A model generated the notes under the pieces. That model saw only the letters and a program-made list of their open reading frames with translations. It was not told the DNA's origin and made no database searches. Shown here piece by piece: positions 38,272 through 49,006 of a stretch of 64,000 nt of DNA. The DNA lies in the NCBI RefSeq assembly GCF_000744255.1, contig NZ_JQLO01000001.1, positions 1,736,001-1,800,000 on the forward strand, written 5' to 3'. This DNA comes from Carnobacterium divergens DSM 20623. Lineage in GTDB: Bacteria > Bacillota > Bacilli > Lactobacillales > Carnobacteriaceae. How positions within the stretch are numbered: position 1 is the stretch's first letter; each line of letters opens with the position of its first letter. Made by a program: the position numbers and the translations under genes.

Positions 38272-38301
38272 AGAGCATTCCTTCTTTCTTTTAATAATTT
38301 A

Positions 38302-38330
38302 ATCATAGACTTAATAACATGCGTTTGCAA
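38302..38330 (-). promoter_or_regulatory. Promoter of the M20 peptidase gene
   Basis: Minus-strand TTGCAA (38325-38330) and TATGAT (38302-38307) with 17-base spacing. Confidence 0.7.
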
Positions 38331-38351
38331 TCATAAACCCTCAGAAATAAA

Positions 38352-38385
38352 AAAGAAGAAACCTTTAATTAAAGGTTTCTTCTTT
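38352..38385 (-). terminator. Terminator after groEL
   Basis: A perfect 34-base palindrome (17-bp arms, can form a tight hairpin) lies just downstream of the groEL stop codon, with T's on the minus strand. Confidence 0.88.
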
Positions 38386-38391
38386 AGTTTT

Positions 38392-40026
<1,635 letters not shown>

Positions 40027-40053
40027 TCACCTCATAATTTTTTATTTTTATTG

Positions 40054-40338
40054 TTACCCAACGATTGCTACTAAATCGTGTTCTTTTAAGACTAAATATT
40101 CTTTTCCATCATATTTAACTTCAGTTCCTGCATATTTTTCAAATAGTACAACGTCTCCAACTTTAACAGCCATCTCGACCTTAGTACCATTTTCTAAAAT
40201 ACGACCTTCACCAACTGCGATAATCGTCCCTGTTTGAGGTTTTTCCTGCGCTGAACCTGGTAAAACGATCCCACTAACAGTTTTTTCTTCCTCTTTAGCA
40301 ACTTCTATCATGACACGATCTCCTAATGGTTTTAACAC
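40054..40338 (-). CDS. groES: Co-chaperonin GroES
   Basis: GroES caps the GroEL ring. The 94-residue protein starts with a GTG at 40338, with GGAGG 7 bases upstream ([12 protein letters not shown]). The mobile loop [14 protein letters not shown] is present, followed by GEGRILENG and the C-terminal [15 protein letters not shown]. Confidence 0.98.
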   Translation of the reverse strand: MLKPLGDRVMIEVAKEEEKTVSGIVLPGSAQEKPQTGTIIAVGEGRILENGTKVEMAVKVGDVVLFEKYAGTEVKYDGKEYLVLKEHDLVAIVG

Positions 40339-40373
40339 GTAAATCCCTCCATTTATTTATCTTTTTGTTTCTA

Positions 40374-40400
40374 TTAGCACTCATACACAAAGAGTGCTAA
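40374..40400. promoter_or_regulatory. CIRCE operator for HrcA
   Basis: TTAGCACTC (40374-40382), nine bases, then GAGTGCTAA (40392-40400): a perfect match to the CIRCE consensus in the groESL leader. HrcA itself is not in the window. Confidence 0.98.
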
Positions 40401-40411
40401 CTCACTTCTTT

Positions 40412-40440
40412 ATCTTAATCAAAATTTGGATAGAATGCAA
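40412..40440 (-). promoter_or_regulatory. groESL promoter
   Basis: Minus-strand TTGCAT (40435-40440) and TAAGAT (40412-40417) with 17-base spacing end 12 bases upstream of CIRCE, so CIRCE sits at the transcription start. Confidence 0.82.
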
Positions 40441-40535
40441 GTATTTTGTTAACTTTTTTTCTCCTTTCACTCCTTACTATTTGCAAATCATTGGGATTTC
40501 TTTTATTTTGATTTTGTTTTTTTTATTTCCAAAAC

Positions 40536-40565
40536 ATACAGTATGGCAAGTGTGGTATACTGTAT
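40536..40565. promoter_or_regulatory. Inverted repeat over an extended -10, upstream of a GNAT gene
   Basis: ATACAGTAT (40536-40544) and ATACTGTAT (40557-40565) form a perfect 9-bp inverted repeat with a 12-base spacer. The right arm overlaps the extended -10 TGGTATACT (40553-40561). This is a good shape for an operator of an unknown regulator. Confidence 0.55.
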
Positions 40566-40625
40566 ACTGAATTTGTTTTTTCAGCGGATAAAACCACTAT
40601 TTCTCGTCATAAAGGAGTCTTGATT

Positions 40626-41093
40626 ATGCAACTAAAAAAAATGATTCAATCTGACTTTGATGATTTTCTCTCTTTTTCAATTTTGGATTACGCAAAAGAT
40701 AAAGTAGCCGCTGGAACCTGGTCTGGTGATGAGGCTATTGCGCTTGCAACGACAACTTTCAACGAGCTTCTACCTAAAGGCATTCATACTGAAAACGAGT
40801 TTTTATTTTCAATAATTGAACCTTCCCTTTCAAGTAAGATTGGTTATTTATGGTTTCACGCTCATCACGATAAAACTGGAAAATCAGCATTTATTTATGA
40901 TTTCGTTATTTTTGAACCTTTTAGAGGAAAAGGCTATGGCACAAAAGCAATAGAGACACTTATAAAAGAAATAAAAACAATGCATTTTGATAAAATTAGT
41001 TTACATGTATTTGGTCATAATGAAGTTGCTCTTTCGCTATACAAAAAAATGGGCTTTGTTACAACAGACATTAATATGACAAGGTACCTATAG
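40626..41093 (+). CDS. GNAT family N-acetyltransferase
   Basis: This 155-residue acetyltransferase has the acetyl-CoA loop FEPFRGKGYGTKAIE (the R/Q-x-x-G-x-G/A site) and a C-terminal HNEVALSLYKKMGFVTT, as in the RimI/YjcK-like GNATs. The acceptor is unknown. The frame opens at a TTG at 40620, but AGGAG lies 8 bases before the ATG at 40626. It is divergent from groESL and may be read with the following CPBP gene, 35 bases on. Confidence 0.9.
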   Translation: MQLKKMIQSDFDDFLSFSILDYAKDKVAAGTWSGDEAIALATTTFNELLPKGIHTENEFLFSIIEPSLSSKIGYLWFHAHHDKTGKSAFIYDFVIFEPFRGKGYGTKAIETLIKEIKTMHFDKISLHVFGHNEVALSLYKKMGFVTTDINMTRYL

Positions 41094-41128
41094 TTATGAC
41101 AAGATGAATTTTAGAAATGAGGTTTAAA

Positions 41129-41776
41129 ATGAAAAACTCAACAATTACAATTTTGGTCACCTATGTTATCGCTCAAACGTTGCCCGCTCTTTTAGGGAGT
41201 TTGGTTCCAAGTAATGCCAAAACATCGGTCATCATCTACTCAACTATCGCTTGCTTTATACTAGGAAGTTTAGTTATGATACTTTTAAATAAGAAGTTTC
41301 CTATCAAAAATAGTTTGACTATTCAACCTTCTGTTTCAAAGGGACAAGTTTTATCGTGGGGCTTTATAGGAATGTTTTTAGCTATTTTTGTTCAAATAAC
41401 TGCAAATTTAATCGAACAAGCCGTTTTAAAAATTCCCCCCGGTTCTGCTAATACACAATACATTATTGAAATCATAAACAAGTATCCTTTATTCTTAATT
41501 ACTGGCGCTATCTTTGCTCCGATTCTTGAAGAATTTGTATTTAGGAAAGTTATTTTCGGCTTTTTCTATGATTTAACCGGTGTTGTTGGTGCTGCAGTTA
41601 TTAGCTCATTACTCTTTGCCTTTATTCATATGGATGGACACATCTTGCTTTATTCAGCAATGGGATTTGTTTTTTGCTTCCTATATGTAAAAACAAAAAA
41701 TATTGCTACTTCGATAATTGCACATATGTTAATGAATACATTAGTATTTATTTCTCAGATGGTGCTACTAAAATAA
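41129..41776 (+). CDS. CPBP family intramembrane metalloprotease (YdiL-like)
   Basis: This 215-residue membrane protein has about seven segments and the CPBP/Abi motifs: EEFVFRKVIF (EExxxR, about residue 140), FAFIHMDGH (FxxxH) and a third motif HMLMNT. Related enzymes cleave CAAX proteins in eukaryotes; bacterial members act in bacteriocin immunity or signalling. An upstream in-frame ATG at 41117 overlaps the ribosome site GAGG, so the ATG at 41129 is used. In Bacillus, ydiL and ydiK also adjoin groESL, as here. Confidence 0.9.
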   Translation: MKNSTITILVTYVIAQTLPALLGSLVPSNAKTSVIIYSTIACFILGSLVMILLNKKFPIKNSLTIQPSVSKGQVLSWGFIGMFLAIFVQITANLIEQAVLKIPPGSANTQYIIEIINKYPLFLITGAIFAPILEEFVFRKVIFGFFYDLTGVVGAAVISSLLFAFIHMDGHILLYSAMGFVFCFLYVKTKNIATSIIAHMLMNTLVFISQMVLLK

Positions 41777-41823
41777 GTTGCTTTGTTGTTAGTTAACAAA
41801 GGAGCATAGAAAGGAAATCAATA

Positions 41824-42027
41824 ATGAGTAAAAATAGTTTTCTAACTCAAATCATTTTCAACTATGTAATGGCTGCTGTTTTTATTTGGTTCACGATTGA
41901 TTTTGTTAAAAGTACAGGCTGGGGATTCTTTTCAATTCTTTGTGTAGTGATTGCAACAAATGATTTTGTTCGAGGAACTAAAATGTTACAGTTATTTTTG
42001 AAAATAACAAACCATAATAAAGACTAA
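41824..42027 (+). CDS. Small membrane protein, YdiK/DUF4305-like
   Basis: This 67-residue protein has two predicted membrane segments (about residues 8-28 and 33-48) and no catalytic motif. It resembles YdiK in size, hydrophobic pattern and position beside ydiL and groESL. Function unknown. The ribosome site AGAAAGGAA precedes the ATG. Confidence 0.75.
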   Translation: MSKNSFLTQIIFNYVMAAVFIWFTIDFVKSTGWGFFSILCVVIATNDFVRGTKMLQLFLKITNHNKD

Positions 42028-42065
42028 AAAAACGTTGAGAAAGAATTCTTTCTCAACGTTTTTTT
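42026..42065. terminator. Bidirectional terminator between ydiK-like gene and rex
   Basis: A perfect 40-base palindrome (20-bp arms) with A-run and T-run ends lies between convergent genes and reaches into the rex stop codon. Confidence 0.92.
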
Positions 42066-42723
42066 AATCTTCTAAATCAAGGATGTCATTATTACCTGTA
42101 TAATGATCTAAGAAATAAATCAATGTTTGCAATTCATTTGTTAAATCCACATTTTGAACGCGAATATGATCTGGAACTGAGATTCTCAGTGGGGTGAAGT
42201 TCATAATGCCTTTTACACCAGCATCTACTAATTCATTCACAGTTTCTTGAGCTACAGGTGCTGGGACAGTTAAAATGACAACTTCAATCTGTTGTAGTTT
42301 CAATTGCTCAATCATCTCACTCATTGGATAAACTGGTACTCCACTTGCAATCGTTCCAACAATCTCTTCATTTACATCAAAGGCTGCACTAATTCTAGTG
42401 TTATTGCTTTGATGGAAATTATAATTTAATAAGGCATGGCCTAAGTTCCCTACTCCAATTAAAGCGACATTGGTCAAACGATCTTGATTCAATGTTTTAC
42501 TAAAGAAGTTCAATAGATCTTCAACATCATATCCATAGCCTCTTTTTCCTAATGCACCAAAATAAGAAAAGTCTCTTCTGATTGTTGCGCTGTCAACTTT
42601 GACTGCATCACTCAGTTCAGTAGAAGAAACACGATCTTTTCCAGCGTCATGTAAGAAACGTAAGTAACGGTAATATATAGGCAAACGTTTTGCCGTTGCC
42701 TTAGGTATCTTTTGATTTGGCAT
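42064..42723 (-). CDS. rex: Redox-sensing transcriptional repressor Rex
   Basis: Rex senses the NADH/NAD+ ratio and represses fermentation and anaerobic genes when NADH is low. The N-terminal winged helix ([44 protein letters not shown]) is followed by a Rossmann NADH domain ([17 protein letters not shown]). The frame opens at 42783, but the ATG at 42723 has GGGGGA 7 bases upstream and gives 219 residues, normal for Rex. Confidence 0.96.
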   Translation of the reverse strand: MPNQKIPKATAKRLPIYYRYLRFLHDAGKDRVSSTELSDAVKVDSATIRRDFSYFGALGKRGYGYDVEDLLNFFSKTLNQDRLTNVALIGVGNLGHALLNYNFHQSNNTRISAAFDVNEEIVGTIASGVPVYPMSEMIEQLKLQQIEVVILTVPAPVAQETVNELVDAGVKGIMNFTPLRISVPDHIRVQNVDLTNELQTLIYFLDHYTGNNDILDLED

Positions 42724-42839
42724 CTTTCTTTCCCCCAACATTTTATAGTATCTTGATTTTAAAAAGTTATTGTTTTTTTTCACAAAACTATTTTAAAAGA
42801 ATTTACTTCACAATCATTAAGTAATCACCAAGCATTATC

Positions 42840-42848
42840 ATTATAGCA
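42840..42848 (-). promoter_or_regulatory. Extended -10 promoter for rex
   Basis: TGCTATAAT on the minus strand, about 115 bases upstream of the rex ATG. A second TATAAT lies about 15 bases further upstream. Confidence 0.55.
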
Positions 42849-42941
42849 TTTTTTCTATATTATACTACTTTTTTGCTCAAATAATTTCTTAATTTGTTAG
42901 GATTATTGATTGATAATTCAAATAAATTCACAAGCGTTATA

Positions 42942-42959
42942 TTGTGAATTATTTCACTA
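42942..42959. promoter_or_regulatory. Rex operator
   Basis: TTGTGAATTATTTCACTA matches the Rex consensus TTGTGAANNNNTTCACAA at 13 of 14 fixed bases. A further half-site TTCACAA lies at 42928-42934. It sits between the divergent rex and ABC-F genes, suggesting autoregulation of rex, control of the ABC-F gene, or both. Confidence 0.75.
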
Positions 42960-42993
42960 GTTGGATTCACTTAATTTTTCTTGTGATTTCAAT

Positions 42994-43022
42994 TTCAACA
43001 CACTGCTAAATTGTGCTACACT
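42994..43022 (+). promoter_or_regulatory. Promoter of the ABC-F gene
   Basis: TTCAAC (42994-42999), a 17-base gap and TACACT (43017-43022) with TG one base upstream (extended -10). The -35 is weak. Confidence 0.5.
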
Positions 43023-43054
43023 AGGAAGGTAGAAGATGAAGTGAGGGAATGAAA

Positions 43055-45013
43055 ATGATTTTATTACAAACACAATCCGTTGCACGTTATTTTGGTGCAG
43101 ATGTGCTTTTTGAAAATATTCAACTAGAAATACAAGACAATGCCAGAATTGCTTTAGTAGGTCGTAATGGTGCTGGAAAATCAACTTTATTAAAAATAAT
43201 TGCAGGAATTGAAGAGCCTGATGCTGGTCGCTTATCTAAAGGAAAGACGGTTACAATTGGTTATTTGGCTCAACACTCAGGCTTAGATTCGGATAAAAGT
43301 ATCTGGGATGAGATGTTGACTGTTTTTGAACCCATCATTCAAATGGAAGCCAAAATGCGTCACTTAGAAGAACAATTAGGAGAACCATCCTTACTAGAAA
43401 ATGCCGATGCTTACCAAAAAGTTTTAGATTCCTATGACCAGTTGCAGCATGATTTTAATGAAGCAAACGGCTTTGGTTATGAAGCTGAAATTCGTTCTGT
43501 GTTACATGGATTCAATTTTTTTGAAGCGGACTATTCAAAAAAAATCACGCAACTTTCTGGCGGACAAAAAACGCGATTAGCTTTAGCTAAATTATTATTA
43601 GAAAAAAAAGATTTGCTGATTTTGGATGAACCCACCAACCATTTAGACATCGCTACCTTAAGTTGGCTGGAAAACTATCTACAAACCTATCAAGGTGCAC
43701 TTTTGATTGTTTCACATGACCGTTATTTTTTAGACAAAGTTTCTCGTGAAGTTTATGAAATAAGTCGTCAAAAAATGACCCATTATAAAGGCAACTATAC
43801 AAATTACCTCACTCAAAAGGCAGCAAATTTAGAACGTGAGTGGAAAGAGTTTGAAAAGCAACAAGTTGAAATATCAAAACTAGAAGATTTTGTCAGTCGG
43901 AATTTAGCCCGTGCCTCTACGACAAAACGTGCTCAGAGTAGACGTAAACAATTAAATAAAATGGAACGGATGGACCGACCTCTTGGGGATGAAAAGTCAG
44001 CTCGTTTTAGATTTCAACCTGAAAAAGAAAGTGGCAATGTGGTCTTATCATTAGAGAATGGAGCAATTGGGTATCAAGAAACCATTATTTCTAGTCCAAT
44101 CCAATTAGACATTCGAAAAACAGACGCTATCGCTTTAGTTGGACCAAATGGAATTGGCAAATCTACCCTTTTAAAATCATTGGTCGATGAACTGCCTTTA
44201 ATTCAAGGTACAAAACATCTTGGTGCAAATGTGACTCTTGGGTATTATGACCAAGAACAAGCGAACCTTAGTTCAGGAAAAACCGTCTTAGCTGAACTTT
44301 GGGATGAACATCCTACAACTCCAGAAAAAGATATCCGCAGTATTTTAGGAAGCTTTTTATTTACAGGTGAAGATGTCGAAAAAGTTGTTTCTACATTAAG
44401 TGGTGGCGAAAAAGCTCGATTAGCTTTAGCTAAACTTTCTATGGAACAAGACAACTTCTTGGTTTTAGATGAACCAACCAACCATTTAGACATTGATAGC
44501 AAAGAAGTCTTGGAAAATGCTTTAATAGATTTCCCCGGCACGATTCTTTTTGTTTCCCATGACCGTTACTTTATTAATCGGATTGCAACCACCGTTGTTG
44601 AGCTTTCTACTACTGGAAGTAAGCTTTATTTAGGGGATTATGATTATTATTTAGAAAAAAAAGCGGAAGAAGAAGAATTGCGTTTGCTCGCGGAAGAAGA
44701 AGCTTTAAAAAAACAGCCACTTCAAGAGCAAGTGACTGATTCAGGAACTAAAGAACATTATCAAATAGGCAAAGAAGAGCAAAAACTAATTCGCCAACTC
44801 ACGCGCCGCATTGAAACATTAGAAAATGAGATGGCCACTTTAGAAGCAACCATCGAAACTTTGGAAACACAGTTAACTTTACCTGAAGTCTATGGCGACC
44901 ATTTAGAAGTGCAAGAAATCAATCAACAATTAGGACAATTAAAAGAACAACACGAAACCATTATAAATGAATGGGAAGAACAAAGTCTGGCTCTTGAAGA
45001 TTTAGGAAACTAA
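43055..45013 (+). CDS. ABC-F family ATPase (YdiF-like)
   Basis: ABC-F proteins lack membrane domains and act on the ribosome, some rescuing stalled or antibiotic-blocked complexes. This 652-residue protein has two ABC domains: Walker A GRNGAGKST and GPNGIGKST, signatures LSGGQK and LSGGEKAR, and Walker B LLILDEPTNHLD and FLVLDEPTNHLD. A P-site linker (about 240-320) and a C-terminal coiled coil (about 565-645) are present. The likely ortholog is Bacillus YdiF, which also lies near rex. AGGG precedes the ATG at 43055 by 7 bases, favouring it over the ATG at 43049. Confidence 0.94.
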   Translation: MILLQTQSVARYFGADVLFENIQLEIQDNARIALVGRNGAGKSTLLKIIAGIEEPDAGRLSKGKTVTIGYLAQHSGLDSDKSIWDEMLTVFEPIIQMEAKMRHLEEQLGEPSLLENADAYQKVLDSYDQLQHDFNEANGFGYEAEIRSVLHGFNFFEADYSKKITQLSGGQKTRLALAKLLLEKKDLLILDEPTNHLDIATLSWLENYLQTYQGALLIVSHDRYFLDKVSREVYEISRQKMTHYKGNYTNYLTQKAANLEREWKEFEKQQVEISKLEDFVSRNLARASTTKRAQSRRKQLNKMERMDRPLGDEKSARFRFQPEKESGNVVLSLENGAIGYQETIISSPIQLDIRKTDAIALVGPNGIGKSTLLKSLVDELPLIQGTKHLGANVTLGYYDQEQANLSSGKTVLAELWDEHPTTPEKDIRSILGSFLFTGEDVEKVVSTLSGGEKARLALAKLSMEQDNFLVLDEPTNHLDIDSKEVLENALIDFPGTILFVSHDRYFINRIATTVVELSTTGSKLYLGDYDYYLEKKAEEEELRLLAEEEALKKQPLQEQVTDSGTKEHYQIGKEEQKLIRQLTRRIETLENEMATLEATIETLETQLTLPEVYGDHLEVQEINQQLGQLKEQHETIINEWEEQSLALEDLGN

Positions 45014-45025
45014 GCAGAATCCCAT

Positions 45026-45073
45026 AAAAAAAGCATGAAATTGTCATTTAAAAAATGGCTTTCATGCTTTTTT
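45026..45073. terminator. Bidirectional terminator between ABC-F gene and tsaD
   Basis: A stem of about 14 bp (45027-45040 and 45060-45073), with further inner pairing, has A/T tails between convergent genes. Confidence 0.88.
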
Positions 45074-45079
45074 CTATTC

Positions 45080-46108
45080 TCATTTCATCATTTCAAAAGA
45101 AAGTCCCGGTTTAGCATTTAAATCGTATCCTGAAAAATTTCCTGAATTGAATTCTACATATGCAGCTGCACCAATCATAGCTGCATTATCGCCACATAAA
45201 GAAAGTGGCGGAATCGATAAACGAATGGATGGGAATTCTTGATTCATTCTATTTGTTAGCTCTGCTCTAAGACCATGGTTTGCTGCCACGCCACCTGCTA
45301 AAACTAATTGTTTCACTGGATATTCACGAATTGCTTTAAGTGTCTTACTAACCAATACATCGATTACACTTGCTTGAAAACTTGCAGCCAAGTCAAACTG
45401 ATTTAACGTCTCACCTTTTTGTTCGGCATTGTGCACCGTATTGATGAAGGCACTTTTTAGACCGCTAAAACTAAAATCATAGTTATTTTCTTTGATCATT
45501 CCACGAGGAAAATGGAAGGTATCTGATCCCATTTTTGCCATTTCATCAATTCGTTTTCCACCAGGATAGGTTAAGCCAAGAACTCGTCCGACTTTATCAT
45601 ATGCCTCACCACTTGCATCATCTCTTGTTTCACCAATTATCTGATAGTCTCCATCTTTTTCCATATACACAAGTTCGGTATGTCCTCCACTAACAACTAA
45701 AGCTAGTAGTGGAAAAGTCAGTGGTTCAATTAAACGGTTGGCATAGATATGACCTGCCATATGATTTACAGGTATCAAAGGCAATTGATGCGCAAAGGCG
45801 ATGGCTTTTGCAGCATTTACTCCAATAAGCAAGGCACCTACTAAACCAGGACCTTCTGTGACTGCTACCCCGCTTAAGCCTTCATAGGTTACATTGGCTT
45901 CCTTCATGGCTTCTTCAATACATTGCGTAATTTGTTCAACGTGATGTCTACTTGCAATTTCAGGAACAACTCCGCCAAAACGCATGTGACTTTTAATTTG
46001 AGAAGCGACTATATTTGAACAAATCTCTTTTCCATCTTTAATCACGGCTGCACTCGTTTCATCACAACTCGTTTCAATTGCTAAGATCAAATTGCTCTCT
46101 TTAGACAT
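45080..46108 (-). CDS. tsaD: tRNA threonylcarbamoyladenosine transferase TsaD
   Basis: TsaD transfers the threonylcarbamoyl group to A37 of ANN-reading tRNAs, working with TsaB and TsaE. The ASKHA-fold protein (342 residues) has [14 protein letters not shown], the metal site [20 protein letters not shown], and the C-terminal [13 protein letters not shown] and [13 protein letters not shown]. It overlaps the preceding GNAT gene by 8 bases. Confidence 0.98.
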   Translation of the reverse strand: MSKESNLILAIETSCDETSAAVIKDGKEICSNIVASQIKSHMRFGGVVPEIASRHHVEQITQCIEEAMKEANVTYEGLSGVAVTEGPGLVGALLIGVNAAKAIAFAHQLPLIPVNHMAGHIYANRLIEPLTFPLLALVVSGGHTELVYMEKDGDYQIIGETRDDASGEAYDKVGRVLGLTYPGGKRIDEMAKMGSDTFHFPRGMIKENNYDFSFSGLKSAFINTVHNAEQKGETLNQFDLAASFQASVIDVLVSKTLKAIREYPVKQLVLAGGVAANHGLRAELTNRMNQEFPSIRLSIPPLSLCGDNAAMIGAAAYVEFNSGNFSGYDLNAKPGLSFEMMK

Positions 46109-46592
46109 TTATTTCACTCTTTTCTTGATTGATTTCTAATTGCATCAATTTAGCGTCTTCATAAGGATTTTGATAATAGTTTGGCCTTATTCCAATTTCT
46201 TTAAAGCCATTTTTTTCATATAGTTGAATCCCTTGACGATTTGAAACACGCACTTCTAGATGAATCATTTCAGCATTTTCAACGGTTTCAACTAATGAAG
46301 TTAACAATAATTGTGCTAAGCCTTGTTTTTTAAATGTAGGATGGATCACAATATTGGTAACTTCAATTTCTTCAAAAATTTGACGATATCCGATAAATCC
46401 AATTAATTGATGTTCGTCATGTAGGACTAAATAGTCGACATAGGCTAATACTAAATCATTTTTAAACACATGGATTTGCCACGGTGAACCGTGTTCATAA
46501 CTGATATCTGCCAATTGGTACAAATCAAATTCATTAAATTGGGTTGCTTTAATAGAATTTAATGTAAGTTCATTTTTAGTGATTTTTTTCAT
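46101..46592 (-). CDS. rimI: RimI-like GNAT acetyltransferase
   Basis: This 163-residue GNAT resembles ribosomal-protein S18 N-acetyltransferase RimI, which is commonly encoded between tsaB and tsaD. It shows [18 protein letters not shown] (acetyl-CoA loop), [29 protein letters not shown] and [13 protein letters not shown] at 46607 lies within the ribosome site; the ATG at 46592 follows GGAAGG by 7 bases. Which of the two tandem GNATs is the true RimI is not certain. Confidence 0.88.
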   Translation of the reverse strand: MKKITKNELTLNSIKATQFNEFDLYQLADISYEHGSPWQIHVFKNDLVLAYVDYLVLHDEHQLIGFIGYRQIFEEIEVTNIVIHPTFKKQGLAQLLLTSLVETVENAEMIHLEVRVSNRQGIQLYEKNGFKEIGIRPNYYQNPYEDAKLMQLEINQEKSEINV

Positions 46593-46609
46593 GAAACGTC
46601 CTTCCACTT

Positions 46610-47191
46610 CTACTCATTTAAAGAAAGTGCCATTTCTAAGGCATCTTCGTGGTCATCTGAGTAATAGGATTGTTTTATTTTTCCATCGCTAAATCCTAAT
46701 TGATGATAAAGACTCTGGGCATTTTTATTTGATTTTCGAACTTCTAAACTCATTTTAGTTTGTTTTTCGCTGATAGCTATTTTTTTCAATTCAGTGATTA
46801 GCAATCTTCCAATGCCTCTTCTTTGATAGATTGGTTGAACCGCTACATTTGTAATATGAGCTTCCCCTTCCACAAACCAGGCGCCAATAAATCCAACGGC
46901 TTCTTGAGCTGCATTTTTTATAATTAAATAAATCGAATTTTGATTAACCGACATTTCATGTTCGAAAGCAATTTTACTCCACGGTGCTTTTCCGTCATAA
47001 CTTAGTTTTTCAATTTTTATCAAATCTGAAATATCTTGTCTTGTTCCTATTTTTAAAGTATAGCAATCTGAAGTTGATGTTAAACGAAATTCAGTTTGAA
47101 CTAATGTGACGCGTTCACTTAATTTTCGTTGTTGATTCAACTGGATTGGCGGTTCATTTTGTAATAGCCAATTTTTAAATTTTTTCAACAT
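46610..47191 (-). CDS. Second RimI-like GNAT with N-terminal extension
   Basis: This 193-residue protein has a GNAT domain (about residues 48-190: ITNVAVQPIYQRRGIGRLL, LEVRKSNKNAQSLYHQLGF, YYSDDHEDALEM) preceded by about 45 residues not found in plain RimI (LKKFKNWLLQNEPPIQLNQQ). The ATG at 47191 has GGAGG 6 bases upstream and lies inside the end of tsaB, an overlap of 17 bases. Tandem RimI-like genes in a tsaB-tsaD operon suggest one has another substrate. Confidence 0.87.
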   Translation of the reverse strand: MLKKFKNWLLQNEPPIQLNQQRKLSERVTLVQTEFRLTSTSDCYTLKIGTRQDISDLIKIEKLSYDGKAPWSKIAFEHEMSVNQNSIYLIIKNAAQEAVGFIGAWFVEGEAHITNVAVQPIYQRRGIGRLLITELKKIAISEKQTKMSLEVRKSNKNAQSLYHQLGFSDGKIKQSYYSDDHEDALEMALSLNE

Positions 47192-47897
47192 AGCTTTCCT
47201 CCAGCTGATCTGGATGAGCCTTTCGCCAATTCTCTTCTGCTTCAGCATATTTTAAATAATTAGGAACGAATGTATGTGGATCGCTAGTTTCAGCAGATCT
47301 GCTTAATAGGCCAAGAACACTTGCTTTTGGTATTCGATCTTTTAAAGGCGCAGCCATTACTCGATGTCCTAATTTTTCTTCAAAGATTTGTTGATACAAC
47401 TCCCAATCTTCCCCTACAATTTCGAACTCTCCCTGTAGTGTTGCCAAATGCTCTGCCCATTTTTCTGCCGAACAGTGTTTTTCTGGTTCCACAGCTTCTA
47501 ATTCACCATTAACCCATTGATACAATCCTGTATAAATATTGCCTCTTCTAGCATCCATTATAGGAACGAGATAGCGAGAAGAGTTTTCACAATTTGCTGC
47601 TAATACTTTTAAGCTAGAGATTCCCACTAAATCTTTATTTAAGGTCCAAGCGAGTGTTTTTGCAATCGTTACACCAATTCGCAAACCGGTATATGAACCT
47701 GGACCCATTGCTACTGCTATTCGATCTAATTCATTTGGCTTTAAATGCGCCATTTTGATAACTTCATCAATTGCTGGCATTAAGCTCTCACTATGGTTTC
47801 GTTTCACATTTGTTGTGATTTCTCCAACTATCTTGCTGTCATTTAATACAGCAACGCTCATCACTTGATTGGAACTATCAATTGCTAATATATTCAT
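47175..47897 (-). CDS. tsaB: tRNA threonylcarbamoyladenosine biosynthesis protein TsaB
   Basis: TsaB is the non-catalytic partner of TsaD in t6A synthesis. The 240-residue ASKHA protein has LAIDSSNQVMSVAVL, RNHSESLMPAID and AMGPGSYTGLRIGVTIAKTLAW. It is the first gene of tsaB-GNAT-GNAT-tsaD, all overlapping or nearly so, which indicates one operon. Confidence 0.96.
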   Translation of the reverse strand: MNILAIDSSNQVMSVAVLNDSKIVGEITTNVKRNHSESLMPAIDEVIKMAHLKPNELDRIAVAMGPGSYTGLRIGVTIAKTLAWTLNKDLVGISSLKVLAANCENSSRYLVPIMDARRGNIYTGLYQWVNGELEAVEPEKHCSAEKWAEHLATLQGEFEIVGEDWELYQQIFEEKLGHRVMAAPLKDRIPKASVLGLLSRSAETSDPHTFVPNYLKYAEAEENWRKAHPDQLEESYVEKI

Positions 47898-48156
47898 TTT
47901 CTAGCCCCTCTCCATTTTACTTTAATCGTTCTTCTATTTTATCATAGTTTGTTTTAAAGATTAAGTTAACTCTTAAGTTTCTAGGTGATTTTTCACCTTA
48001 TATACTTTTTATTTAACAATATACAACGCTTTTTATTTTATACTTAATCTTTTTTCTATAAGTGCAATTAGTTGATTTTAAATAAAAAAACCGTTAAGCT
48101 TTTCTTATAGACGTGGTTCACATTTCAGACACAACTTAAAGGAAAGGAGGATTTTG

Positions 48157-48723
48157 ATGAATAAATTTAATCGATTTATATTAATTTTCATTTCAATCAT
48201 TGGATTGCTTTCGATGACCACTTTTGCTTCAATGGCTTATCCAGTTCCTTATCTCTCTAATTTTGCAAGTCATTTATGGCAAAACGGATTATGGTTTTCA
48301 TATACTGTTGTGGTTGTTTCAATTATACTAGGACTTTTCTTTTTAATTTTGTTGTTAACCGCAATTTTTGTTCCAACTTCAGATAAATTTTTAACAATCA
48401 AAACTGGGATGGGCGATATCGATATTTCTAAAAAAACAATCGAATCCACCGCTAGACAATCTTTTAGCGATCTGACAGATGCGAAAAATCCTGAAGTTCA
48501 TGCAAAATTGAAGAGAAAAGCAAAAACTGCCACAATTACAGTTAAAGCAACAGTAGTTGACGCAGAAAAATTACCTACTCTAGGAAAAGAGATACAACAA
48601 CGTGTTGAAGAAAGCATTCAAAGAGCATTAGAGGTTCCAGTCAAATCTGTTAATGTGAAGATTAGTGAAGCCCACGCAACGAATGGCACAGCAAAATCGA
48701 GCCATTCCCCAAGAGTAGTCTAA
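48157..48723 (+). CDS. amaP: Alkaline shock response membrane anchor protein AmaP
   Basis: AmaP tethers Asp23 to the membrane in staphylococci. This 188-residue protein has two membrane segments (about residues 6-27 and 45-70) and a C-terminal cytoplasmic Asp23-like domain (TGMGDIDISKKTIESTARQ, ITVKATVVDAEKLPTLG). The frame opens at a TTG at 48154, but the ATG at 48157 follows AAGGAGG by 6 bases. It leads a four-gene envelope-stress operon. Confidence 0.9.
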   Translation: MNKFNRFILIFISIIGLLSMTTFASMAYPVPYLSNFASHLWQNGLWFSYTVVVVSIILGLFFLILLLTAIFVPTSDKFLTIKTGMGDIDISKKTIESTARQSFSDLTDAKNPEVHAKLKRKAKTATITVKATVVDAEKLPTLGKEIQQRVEESIQRALEVPVKSVNVKISEAHATNGTAKSSHSPRVV

Positions 48724-48739
48724 AAGGAGGTCAACAAAG

Positions 48740-48943
48740 ATGCAACCACCAGAATCATGGTATCCATATCGGGGACGTATTATTGGCCTTTTGATTGGGC
48801 TAATCATCGCCTTATTATTGATTACAATTGGATTTGGTTATACCTTATTAATTGTTTTACTTGCAAGCATTGGTTTTATTATTGGCGCTTGGCGCGATGG
48901 TAAGATTGATATCACTTCTTGGTTACAATTTTTTATGAAATAG
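48740..48943 (+). CDS. DUF2273 small membrane protein
   Basis: This 67-residue protein has two tightly packed membrane segments (IIGLLIGLIIALLLITIGF and LLIVLLASIGFIIGAW) and a GRIIGLLIG start typical of DUF2273. The family is found almost only beside amaP and asp23. It probably helps to hold the complex at the membrane; the exact role is unknown. AAGGAGG precedes the ATG. Confidence 0.9.
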   Translation: MQPPESWYPYRGRIIGLLIGLIIALLLITIGFGYTLLIVLLASIGFIIGAWRDGKIDITSWLQFFMK

Positions 48944-49006
48944 TCTATTTATCTAACTTTATAATGATAAATAAACAACTAACTAATAAAAGGATGGGAT
49001 TTAGAA

